This document shows, piece after piece, positions 1-10,500 of a stretch of DNA of 64,000 nt (the first letter of the stretch is position 1; the number at the start of each line of letters is the position of its first letter). The notes below the pieces were generated by a model. That model ran no database searches. It was not told the DNA's origin and saw only the letters and a list, made by a program, of their open reading frames with translations. The DNA comes from Myxocyprinus asiaticus (Eukaryota > Chordata > Actinopteri > Cypriniformes > Catostomidae), in the NCBI RefSeq assembly GCF_019703515.2, contig NC_059372.1, forward strand, positions 26,536,431-26,600,430. The letters are read 5' to 3'. A program made the translations under genes and the position numbers.

Positions 1-29
1 TGCTAGTCGATCAACAAGCCAGCTGAAGA

Positions 30-1531
30 ATGTCAGACTATGATGAAGATGAAGTGCTGAAAGCGGAGTCTGAGGAAGAGAAAGTGCAGCGAGAAAGGGA
101 GGATGATTTTGGAAAGAATGAAAATGAGATTTTAACACAAGAAGACCAGGTAACCCTAATTTATATCAGACATTTAAACCAACTACGCAAATGTTGTGAT
201 ATTGCCAGGATTTGTTTTCTGTTGTGTTGGCTTGATAAAGTCAACACAGACCTTATTCACGGTAGCGCCATCTTTGACTTTTAATGGGAATTACATTAAA
301 TGAAAAGAAAAATGAAAATCCTCTCTTGATTGACTCACCTTTAAGCCATCCCAGATGAATATGACTGTCCTTTATCAGCAGAACCGAAGTGAAGATTTTT
401 ATAAGCACATTTCAGCTCTTTTTGTCCATACAGTGCCAGTAAATGGGTGCCATCAGTCTCCTGGCTATTTGACGGTCCAAAAGGCATATTTAGGCTGCAT
501 AAAAGTAATCCACACGACTCCAGTTGATCAATGAATGTCTATAAAAATCTATAAAAATATAGATTGTAACAAAAAAAAAAAATAATAATTTAAACTAGGG
601 ATATTATTTGGTTACCATGAACATGAACAATAATCATAAGCTTCAAAGTGAAATAAAAAGGATTAGGCTATATTAACAAATATTTGTGCAGGATGGCAAC
701 TATTTCTTCTTCCGCTCATCTTAACATGCATGCTGAAAGACACGAGCAGACAAACGCTTGCTCAAACAAGAGGGATCAGTGCTTTGTAAAGGTAATGATA
801 GAAAATCAGAGAAACATATTCAAGTTCTGGAGTAAATTCACGCTAAAATAACAACGTATCTAAAGGTGACATTTCTCATAATGAGTTTGTTTGTAATTGT
901 TGTAAAAGAAGTTAAAGAAAAAAATAGTTAACCATGGTTTTACTACAGTAATATTGTAGTAGTAACTATGGTTAATTGTGTGGTAACTGTGGCTTAACTA
1001 AATATCATGGTTAAACTATAGTTACTGTAGTGAAACCATGGTTAATTTTTGTAAGGGTAAACAAAACAGAAGTCTTATAATTTTCTTTTTAGGCTCACAA
1101 ATGTAAAAAAATAAAAATAATAATGACTTGAATTATGACTATAATAATAATATTTTAAATGTAAAAATATTTTTTATCCCAAGAAATTGCAACAAAATAA
1201 ATTTAATAGAAGTATCAGTATTGGTATCAGTATCGACGATATTGGACTTGAAATTATTGGTATCGGATCGAAAATAAAATATGTTGTATCACCCATCCAT
1301 AGACCTAACTTCGTTCCTCTGTTGTTTACAAAGTGCGCGCTTCCGACTTCTCACGTGAATGCACCATTGCGCTTACATCACTGATGTGTCGAATGCTGGC
1401 AGGAAGCAATTTTTTTTTAAAGTTAAAAACATTTTAATTATCGATTAATTTTTTACATGTCATGTGGATTACTTTTATGCTGCCTAAATATGCCTTTTGG
1501 CCATCAAATAGCCAGCAGTCTAATGGCACCC

Positions 1532-1594
<63 letters not shown>

Positions 1595-3461
1595 ATATTT
1601 TTAAAACTTTCAGACAAGGCTTTGTCAAGCCAATATCGAAGTTTGTCTTAAACTTTACCTATCTGGTTATTATATTTGCTTTTTCTGAAAGAGACCTATT
1701 TAATAACAGATAACACTATGATTTGTTTTTTGCTTTTCACATTATTTTTAGATTGAGCCCTGTCCACTAACCCAAGACATCTTAGCCAAAGGCTTATCCT
1801 TATTGTGTCGCACTGGAAATGGCCTGGCCCATGCCTATGTCAGACTTGACCTTAAAAACAAGTAAGCTTCTTAAAAAATGTAGATGAATGACATGGGAGT
1901 ATACAGTATATTACATAATCAGCATGATCCGGCAAGAGTTTTACTTCTTATTCATGATGTAGGTCAGAGTTGAGCATGCTATAAACCATTTATATTTACA
2001 TCCGTATCCATGATCCTGTCTCAACCAGGGGTCTGACGGACTTGGCCTTGGTCAGCTCCTTTGTCCATCTGCGCTACTTGGACATCTCCTCTAATCATTT
2101 GTCAGACCTCTCTCCATTGGCTGCCCTCACCCAGCTGCTTTGGGTGAAGGGAGATGGTAACCTGATTGAAAGGTTCGATGGAGAGATGTTTGGCCAGCTT
2201 AATTACCTACAGTGGCTCAGCCTTGCAAGCAACCGTATATGTGATGTGAAGGGATTTGGAGGTCCAGCACTGGAGAGCCTTAATCTCATTGGTTAGTGAA
2301 ACCTTAGGGCCACTTAGTAGGTTATATTACTTTTACAGCTCAATTTAATTAGCTCTTTTTATACTCTAGTACCAACCACAATAATTTATAACTGTAAAAC
2401 AATGCATCTACAACATTAAGCTTCATAGTTGGCACAAAGCAGCAAAATTCCATATCTTAATTTTTAGGTAATGGTATTCAGACCATGCAAGGTTTGGAAT
2501 ATCACAACCTGACCAATCTGGTGACTCTTGAGCTTAGAGGAAATCTATTGGAAACTACAGATGGCATTTACCTCCCCAACTTACGTCACTTGTACCTGGT
2601 ATGATGGCTGTTAGTGGTGTTTATATTTACAGATACACTGATACGTTGGCAAGTTAATGATTATCAACCAAGGATCTACCATCTTTCGCTAAACTGTTTA
2701 GGCTCAGAACAACATAGCGCGATTGGAGGGTCTGGAGAAGCTTGAGCAACTAAACACGCTTCACCTCAGAGATAACCAGTTAGAAATGCTGGATGGAATC
2801 AGCCCCAAGCTGAAATGTCTCCACTATCTTAATATCAGGTAACAGAAATGGTGATGGTGAGACAAGAATTTCAGTAAGAATTAAATGGTATGAGAGTGAA
2901 ACAAAGCTGTATATTTTTAGTCAGGCTGAAACTAAGTAAAAAAGATGTCTCACAATAATAGAGAAAAACATTGTTAATTGCATTAATTGGCAGTCATGTA
3001 TTTTGCCTTACTATTTGATAACCCACTCTTTCTCTTTCTCACAATTAAAGGGGTAACTTTATATCTTCTCAGAAGGCTTTGCAAACTCTAGTGAGTGTGG
3101 GGCAAACACTGAGGACCCTTGTGCTTTTGGACAACCCTTTAGGAAAGAATGGGGATTACAGGCTCTATGTGATCTCACATCTCCCCCAACTGGAGCGACT
3201 GGATAAGGATCCCATCACTGAAGGAGAGAGGTCTGAGGCTCTGGAGAAACTCAAGGTGTGGAGCTGATCTGTTTGACATATTATATACAATATTATATAC
3301 ATTGTCTTAGATTATGTAATCTATTTTTATAAGTCATAGAGTAAGTCTGTGAAACTCATAATGGAAACAAATACATTTGTGGTACACTTGAAGCAGTGAT
3401 CATTTTAAATGTCTTAATTATTTTTTAGGAATTACAGGATGAGGATCAAGAAGATAACTGA
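30..3461 (+). CDS. lrrc23: Leucine-rich repeat-containing protein 23 (7 coding exons)
   Basis: Coding exons are 30-149, 1752-1861, 2029-2291, 2468-2598, 2702-2838, 3051-3255 and 3429-3461. All have GT-AG borders and compatible phases and give 332 aa, close to the roughly 340 aa of mammalian LRRC23. The N-terminus (residues 1-40) is acidic and low-complexity. The next exon carries LSLLCRTGNGLAHAYVRLDL, which matches the family's pre-LRR segment. From about residue 75 to 280 there are tandem leucine-rich repeats such as LRYLDISSNHLSDLSPL, LESLNLIGNGIQTMQGL and LNTLHLRDNQLEMLDGI, then a cap LVLLDNPLGKNGDYR. Family knowledge: LRRC23 is a radial-spoke-associated protein of motile cilia and sperm flagella. 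The start at 30 is the first ATG after 29 bases of probable 5' UTR; upstream exons outside the window cannot be excluded. The family call rests on remembered similarity. Confidence 0.9.
290..545. mobile_element. Degenerate half-copy of the TTCACCCAAAAATG MITE family, in lrrc23 intron 1
   Basis: The order AAAATGAAAATCCTCTC, then a GCCATCCCAGATG-like block, then GCATAAAAGTAATCC and GACTCCAG follows the left half of the MITE seen complete at 9259-9940. No right terminus is visible, so this is a truncated old copy. Confidence 0.5.
920..1052. mobile_element. Foldback MITE (palindromic, AACCATGG ends)
   Basis: The left arm TTAACCATGGTTTTACTACA is repeated inverted at 1025-1050 as GTAGTGAAACCATGGTTAAT, and inner blocks such as AACTATGGTTA pair with TAACCATGATA. 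The stretch of about 130 bp could form a near-complete hairpin in lrrc23 intron 1. Confidence 0.65.
1531..1594. repeat. (TCTA)n microsatellite
   Basis: About 16 tetranucleotide units lie in lrrc23 intron 1. Short open frames across it (YLSI repeats) are artefacts of the repeat. Confidence 0.95.
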
Positions 3462-3508
3462 AATCACAGCCTCCTCCAAAATGCAATTGTAAATATAATT
3501 TTATATTC

Positions 3509-3514
3509 AATAAA
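3509..3514 (+). promoter_or_regulatory. lrrc23 polyadenylation signal
   Basis: AATAAA lies 48 bases after the lrrc23 stop codon and is followed by a GT-rich stretch (AAGTGTATATT, ATGTTCG), which gives a very short 3' UTR. Confidence 0.7.
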
Positions 3515-3667
3515 GTGTATATTCACAAAAATGTTCGTCTAGTTTTACTATTTTCACTGTTGACACTGATTGGTGATTCTTATAGTTTAGCAAAATGATT
3601 TTTCAATAACACATCGTTTGTAAAGCATTATTTATATTGCACCTTTTAAAACAGTTTTTACAAAGTA

Positions 3668-5257
3668 CAACCCCAATTCCGAAAAAGTTGGGACAGTAGG
3701 AAAAATGCTATTAAAAACAAAAAGGAGGGATTTGTAAATTGTATTCAACCTTTGCTATATTGAAAGCTCTACAACTAAACATTATATGATGTTTTACCCT
3801 GTGAATTTCATTGTTGTTGTTTTTTTTATATTTACAGTCATTTCAAATCAGATGATTGCAACACACTCCCAAAAAGTTGGGACAGTCGAGTGCGTACCAC
3901 TGTGAAACATCACCATTTCTTCTAATAACACTTAATAAGCATTTGGGCACTGAAGACACAAGTTTGTTAAGTTTAGAAAGTGGAATTTTCCCCCATTCAT
4001 CCATTGTGTAGGTCTTCAGCTTCACAATTGTATGGGGTCTTCGTTGTCATCTAATGCACTTCATAATGCGCCACACATTCTCAATTGGAGACAGATCAGG
4101 ACTGCAGGCAGGCCAGTCTAGGGCCCACACTCTCTGCTTACACAGCCACGCACTTGTAAACCAGGCAGTTTGTGGTTTGATATTGTCCTGCTGAAAAATG
4201 CAGGGACACCCTGGAAAAGATGGTGCTGGATGGCAGTATACATTGCTCCAAAATTTTACATATCTGTCTGCATTCATTGTGTTCTCACAGATGTGCGAGT
4301 TACCCATGTCATGGGCACTGACACACCCCTGGCACGTACAGACATTGGCTTTTGGACCTGATGCTAATAACAGCTTGGATGGTCCTTTTCCTCTTTGGCC
4401 CGGAGAACATGACGGGTGTGTTTTTCAAAAACTTTTTGAAATGTGGACTCTTCGGACCAAAAAACAGTCCCACTGTTCTACTTTCCATCTACGATGAGAC
4501 CGAGCCCAGAGAAGGTGGCAGCGCTTCTGGACAGTGTTGATGTATGGCTTCTGCTTTGCATATTAAAGTCTTAACTTGCATCTGTTAATGCAGCGGCAAG
4601 TGGTGTTGACTAACAAAGGTTTACTAAAGTTATCCCAAGCCCATGTTCATGATATCCATTACAGATGAATGATGTTTTTTAAGACAGTGACATCTGAGGG
4701 ATCAGAGATCACGTGCATTCAGAAGTTGTTTTCGTCTTGCCCTTTACGCACCGAGATTTGACCAGATTCCCTGAATCTTTTAACTATATTGTGCACTGTA
4801 GAGGGTGAAATGCCCAAAATCCTTCCAATTTGTCTTTGGGGAACATTGTTCTCAAAGTGCTGGATTGTTTACTGCAACATCTCTTGGCAAATTGACAAGT
4901 CTTGAACGATCCATGCTCTTGAAGGACTAGGCTGTTTTTGGAGGCTCCTTATATACTATGACACAGTTGCTTCACCTGTTTAACATCTCCTGTTTCACAT
5001 TACCTTGTTATTTCAACTCGTCAAATTGTTATTAGTCTTAAATTGCCCCTGTCTCAACTTTTTGGAGCGTGTTGCAATCATCTGATTTGAAATTACTGTA
5101 CATTTAAAAAAATAATAATAAAAAAAAAAGGTAAAACATCAGATTATGTGTAGTTGTGGTGCTTTCAATATCAAAGGGTGAATTTAATTTACAAATCCCT
5201 CCTTTTTGTTTTTATTAGCGTTTTTCATACTGTCCCAACTTTTCGGAATTGGGGTTG
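3668..5257 (-). mobile_element. Tc1/mariner transposon with long terminal inverted repeats, inactive
   Basis: Complete element of about 1.59 kb. TA dinucleotides flank it at 3666-3667 and 5258-5259. The terminus CAACCCCAATTCCGAAAAAG is mirrored at the right end, and the inverted repeats run about 220 bp inward to the TTTCAAATCAGATGATTGCA block. The transposase reads on the minus strand: a helix-turn-helix piece (RQIGRILGISPSTVHNIVKR) near 4780-4850 and a C-terminal piece (ALDWPACSPDLSPIENVW) near 4070-4130. Frameshifts and stops separate these, so the element is dead. It lies between lrrc23 and tkt. Confidence 0.85.
4047..4960 (-). pseudogene. Tc1-type transposase remnant
   Basis: Minus-strand fragments in several frames carry a helix-turn-helix DNA-binding motif (about 4780-4850), then IFQQDN and LDWPACSPDLSPIENVW (about 4070-4220). 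The latter holds the second and third acidic residues of the usual DDE motif. There is no continuous open frame: the longest piece is 86 aa, against about 340 aa for an intact Tc1 transposase. Confidence 0.8.
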
Positions 5258-5367
5258 TACTTTAAATAAAAATATATATTTAAATGTCACATAAGTAGAA
5301 TAAAATAAACAGCAAAAATAAAATAATACAATTAAAAAATAAGAAAATAAAGTGAATAACACATATA

Positions 5368-6711
5368 CAGTGGCAAGAAAATGTATGTGAACCCTTTGGA
5401 ATTACCTGCATTTATGTATAAATTTGTCTTAAATTCTCGTTCGATCTTCATCTAAGTTGCAAAAATGAACAAACACAATCTGTTTTAACTTATAGCACAC
5501 AAATTATTGTAATGTTCTTGTACATATTGAATACATCATTCAAACATTCACAGAGTAGGTTGGAAAAAGTATGTGAACCCCCAGGCTAATGACATTAACA
5601 AAAGCTAATTAGAGTCAGGAGTTGGCAAACTGGGCATCCAATTAATGAAACGAGATTGGAGGTGTGGGTTAGTGCTACTTTGACTTATAAAAAGCACTCA
5701 AACATTTTAAGTTTGCTAATAACAAGAAGTATCTGCTGACATGCACCATGCCTTGCAAAAAAAGAGATCTCAGAAGACCTATGATCAAGAATATTTGATT
5801 TGCATAAAGCTGGAAAGGGTTACAAAGATATCTTGAAGAGCTTAGATAGAAGTGGCTCTCCAGCCAAGATGACTCAAAGGGCACACAGCAGAATTCTCAA
5901 TGAGGTAAAAAAAAAAAAAAAAAAAAAAAAAACCCTAGAGTGATAGCTAAAGACTTGATGGAACCATTGAAACTGGTTAACAACTCTGTTCATGAGTCAA
6001 CTATACGGAAAATATTAAACAGGCATGAAGGAAGCCGCTGCTTTCCACTGAAAACATTCCTGCGAACCTGAAATTAGCCAAAGACCACCGCTACTGGGAA
6101 AATGTTTTGTGGACTGATGAAACTAAAGTTGAATTGTTCGTGAAGAACACACAGCACTACATATGGTGTAAAATGGGCACAGCATACCAACATTAAAACA
6201 TCTCAATGGTGATGTACGGTGGAGGGATTTGGGGCTGCTTTGCTGCTTCGGGGCCTGGAACACTTGCCATCATCGAGGGAAAAATGAATTCCCAAGTTTA
6301 TCAAGATATCCTACAGGATAATATCAGGGTGGCTGTGCACCAGCTGAAGCTCAGTAGAAGTTGGGTGATGCAGCAGAACAATGACCCTAAACATAAAATT
6401 AAATCCACTACAGAATGGCTTCAAAAAAAAGAAAATCCACCTTTTGGAGTGGCCAAGTCCAAAGGAGGATCGTCCAGTTACTAAATCCAAGGGTTCACTT
6501 ACTTTTTCCACAGCACTGTGAATGTTTAATGTGATGTGTTCAATAAAGACATGAAAGATTATAATTATTTGTGTGTTGTTACTTGTGACTTTAAATGAAG
6601 ATGAGATACAATTTTATGACCAATTAATGCAAAAAAAACAAAACAAAACAATAACAGCTAATTCCAGATTAACATACTTTTTAAGGGTTAACATACTTTT
6701 TCTTTCCACTG
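5368..6711 (+). mobile_element. Second Tc1-type transposon, inactive
   Basis: TA repeats at 5366-5367 and 6712-6713 bound an element of about 1.34 kb. Its ends are CAGTGGCAAGAAAATGTATG at left and, read inverted, CAGTGGAAAGAAAAAGTATG at right. The plus strand shows a decayed Tc1 transposase, with a KAGKGYKDILKS-like segment near 5800-5840 and a catalytic-domain piece at 6206-6480. An A-run of about 25 bases at 5906-5931 interrupts it. The right end also holds a direct repeat of the AACATACTTTTT block (6671-6700). Confidence 0.8.
6206..6484 (+). pseudogene. Tc1 transposase catalytic fragment
   Basis: The 92-aa open piece contains MVMYGGGIWGCFAASGPGTL and MQQNNDPKHKIKSTTEWLQK, typical of the Tc1 catalytic core (second aspartate in the QQNNDPKH block). 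The DDE region is then lost to frameshift. It lies within the 5368-6711 element, and no intact start or end is present. Confidence 0.8.
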
Positions 6712-6713
6712 TA

Positions 6714-7376
6714 GATTAGTAATAAAAGCCAAGGTTGGAAAGACAATTACAATGTAATCAAATCCTGAAAAAAATATTAGTCACAAGAGATGATAACAAG
6801 GAACATACCAATGTAATCTAACGGCAGTTAATGCTAGGACAGGAAAAACACACCTTATTGTAAGGTGTGTATATGTACAACCATTTTTATACATTATAAA
6901 CATAAGATTTTATAATTTAAAATTTTTTTAATAGAAATTGAGCTTCAATATCCTTTCTAAATAAATATGTATATTCCACACACACACACACACACACATT
7001 TTCTGCAATGTCACACAAACTTTGATTTTCTACCAAGAATGAGGGAACAAAAAAATGCTCTTCCTTGTTTGTTCAGACACGCCCACATTAAAGGGGTAGA
7101 GCGTATTTTCAAATAATTTCCCACTCATTTCCTCATGATTGTCATCATGACTCAACGAATCAATGATTTAATCAGATACTTTTTTAAGGTTTTTACAACA
7201 ATCGCAACATGTAATCACTGTAACAGTGTATGCAAATGAAGGCTTTATTTGAAGAAACACCATTCTGTCTCGCTGTAATCAATATGTGTGCGCACTGTTC
7301 TGCTTGTCTATGTGGTCTCTGCCCTGATCTGGCAACCTCATTGCTGTGGTCTGGTCTGTTGCGAAAAGCGCTTCGT
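6714..7376. other. Intergenic stretch upstream of tkt
   Basis: AT-rich spacer between the second Tc1 element and the tkt promoter region. It contains a short (CA)n at about 6978-6998. I see no gene or recognisable element. Confidence 0.6.
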
Positions 7377-7486
7377 CCAATGGTTCGCCTCACCGGATGA
7401 GTTGACATCTGACGTAATGCGTCGTACATAAGCTACAGCACACCGAGTTACCACGCACGTGCCTCGCCTCGCCTCGCCTCGCCTCG
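7377..7486 (+). promoter_or_regulatory. Probable tkt promoter region (CCAAT box, CpG-rich, CCTCG repeat)
   Basis: A CCAAT box lies at 7377-7381. About 80 bases on is a perfect five-fold CCTCG pentamer array (7462-7486), in a locally CpG-rich stretch about 100-200 bases before the tkt ATG. No clear TATA box is seen, which would fit a housekeeping, TATA-less promoter. The transcription start is not determined. Confidence 0.45.
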
Positions 7487-7586
7487 TTACTGAGTTCATC
7501 TTCAGATATACGAATCGGAAGAGTTTATTTTCTTGAGTTCCATCACTCGCATTTATTTCAACGCATTTCCCGCACACCGTTGAAAC

Positions 7587-10500
7587 ATGAGCTATCACAA
7601 ACCCGACGAGAAAACTCTTCAGGGCCTGAAAGACAAAGCTAACAAGCTCAGGATCCACTCCATCAAGGAAACATGCGCCTCAAACTCCGGGTAAAATCTT
7701 ATTCAGTCATTCAAAATTAATTCTCAGCAACCTTCTACACGATAAACGTCTGAGTTCGTTAGATTTGCACTTTTATGCATACAAATTCTCCTTTTTCGTA
7801 CAAATGTTCACTTAATACCCCTGCACAACATGTGAACTTGACAAGGGGGCGGGTAACACTCTGGTTACTATTGGCCTGTATAATCTGGTTGTGAATAGTT
7901 TATTAGCATTGCGCAGTTACATCATTTTGTAACATAAATCGCGCTATGTTTGACATCCTTTTAGACTAGCGTGGCCTCCGAGCGAAAATAGGCTTAGCTC
8001 TCACCGCCCCTATTATTAGCACATCCTGGGGCTGCAGGTGGGATTATAAAATGTGTCAGCAGGTATAACTTTTAAAATTAACCAGCACATGCTCGTGCGC
8101 CACTCATTTAAGATATATCTGACGCACCACGCGCTGAGCTACAACAGACTGATTATTATGTGAACTCGCGCGTGCATGTTCTTCTTTAACAGGTTGTCAC
8201 GTGGAGTTTTATATCGCGTGGTATCCATTGTGCTGTGGGTTAAAGTGCTGATAGCCCCCATGAAGTTATGGTCTGATGAAAAGCCCAGTTTTTTGAAATA
8301 TGTGGATACAAGCAGGGTTCAACTGAAACTTTCACAAAAGAAAGCTTTGTTTTAAGATTGCTCAATCTATGCTCGCCAGTTCTCTTTTGTGAGGCTGACC
8401 AACTTATTTCCTCAGACAGTGATTTCTTAACATGCGCTGAAATAGATGGAGGAAATTTCTAAACTTGTAAAAGATGGAAAGGCTGCCTTGTTAATTAAAT
8501 TAATCTCAATTCACTGCACACACGCACTTGTTCACAATGGAATGCAACAATCTTTTATCGTTGTAAATAGAGGAATTTCCCTGAGTGTTGAAACTTTCAC
8601 CTGATACGGTTTGTTTTACAGTTATGACTCTTCCTCCTTTTCTGTTCCCTCTTATTTCTGGAAATGTATGATGCACACATATTTTTATAATCACTTTTAT
8701 ACATGTTGCTTCATTCAAACATCTACAAGGAAGTGTTGATTTTGACTAAGTCAGACCTTTGGCTGTCCCTTTTGAATTCCTCATGCTGAAACTGACCTGT
8801 GAAGTCTTGTTTGTTAATGCCTTTTCCAATTTTGTATTTCAGCCTAATTGAATCTCACTGTAGGACAAAGATGGTAATTCATCACTGTTGTTCTGTGTAG
8901 TGGGAAATTGGGAATGCATCGAGCAATAACATGGGACTGCATGTATTTTGACTAGCAGTTAAGATAACCGTTTTTGTCAACTGACATTTTTGTGGCCACT
9001 TAATTGCTTGACTGATTTCCAAACTCGGACCATAAAAAAAATCAACACTTTAAGCCTCTTTGGAAAAAGCAAACTAACAGTTGTACAATACTCAATTCAA
9101 AAACTTGGCCATTTTGTACTTTTTGATTGCAGCATGTCTAGGGAGTGGTTACAATTATATTTACCCTTAGTGAGTGAATTTTTTTTTACAGTGAATAATG
9201 CAGCCTTTGTAATGGCAAACTGTACTGTTTTTTTTTTTTTTTTTAGCCTCTCTAGCCCTTAAAGGGATAGTTCACCCAAAAATGAAAATTCTCTTTTCAT
9301 TTACTCATCCTCATGCCATCCCAGATGCGTATGATTGACTGATTTCTACAGAACACAAAGATTTTTAGAAGAATATTTCAGATTTGAAGGCCCATGCAAT
9401 GCAAAGTGAATAGTGAACAGACCAGAAGCTCCATAAATTACATTAAAAAAATTTTTATAAAAGTAATCCATATGACTCCAGTGGTTTAATCCATGACTTC
9501 TGAAGCGATCCAATCGGTTTTAAGAACAGCCCAAAATATAACTCCTTTTTCACAATAAATCTCAACATCTGCAGACTCCTTGGCGATCATGATATCAAGC
9601 TCGATTACACTTCCTAGCACTGTGTAGTGCTCTGTGCCTTTGTCAATCTCTAGGAAGTGTAATTGAGCATAAAATCATGATCATGCCTAGAGACTGCATT
9701 GGCAACATGTACAGTGAAAAATTAGTTATTTTGGTCTGTTCTCACCCAAAACTGATTGGTTCACTTCAGAAGACATGGATTAAATTGAGTCTTATGGATT
9801 ACTTTTATGATGCCTTTTATGTGATGTTTGGACCTTCAGAGTTCTGGCCACCATTCACTTGCATTGTGAGGCTCAACAGAGCTGAGACATTTTTCTAAAT
9901 CATAAGAGAATGTTCATTTTTGGGTGAACTGTCCCTTTAAGATTTATTGCATTCTAGTTCCTTTATTTGAATACTAGTGGCTATAGTCCTACTTAATGAA
10001 ATATAGCTCTTAGTCTTGTGTGTACAAACTGTAACTGTTAGGTTTGGCAGTATTTTAAGTAATTGATTCTGATAAGGTGAATTACTGCACCTCAAAACCA
10101 GTAATGACGGTATCAACTTTTACATTTTTAATGCCATTTGCAATCAGTGTTCTACATTTTAAAGTGACCAGATGTTTGAAAGATAACCTGCATGTCTGAT
10201 TGGTCTTTAACATCCAGCATATTTGAGTTGTCTGTTAATAATTGATGGATGGAGTGATTACACTTGTGTGCATTCCCACTTGTAGACATCCAACCTCCTG
10301 CTGCAGCGCTGCCGAACTCATGTCGGTGTTGTTCTTCCACACCATGCGTTACAAAGCTGATGATCCCCGCAACCGCTGCAACGACCGCTTCATCTTGTCA
10401 AAGGTGGGCTGCTGTTCTGTGTTGGACAAAATTGCTTACAATTTTTAGCTGTACTTGAAGGTCAAAGAGTTTAGAGAATGAAAGTTCTTATGGTACACTC

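Noticed and set aside
1457..1713. Open frames with Tyr-Leu-Ser-Ile repeats
   Set aside because: Translation of the (TCTA)n microsatellite in lrrc23 intron 1.
7338..7658. 106-aa minus-strand open frame over the start of tkt
   Set aside because: It overlaps the tkt promoter and exon 1 in antisense, with no splice support or recognisable domain.
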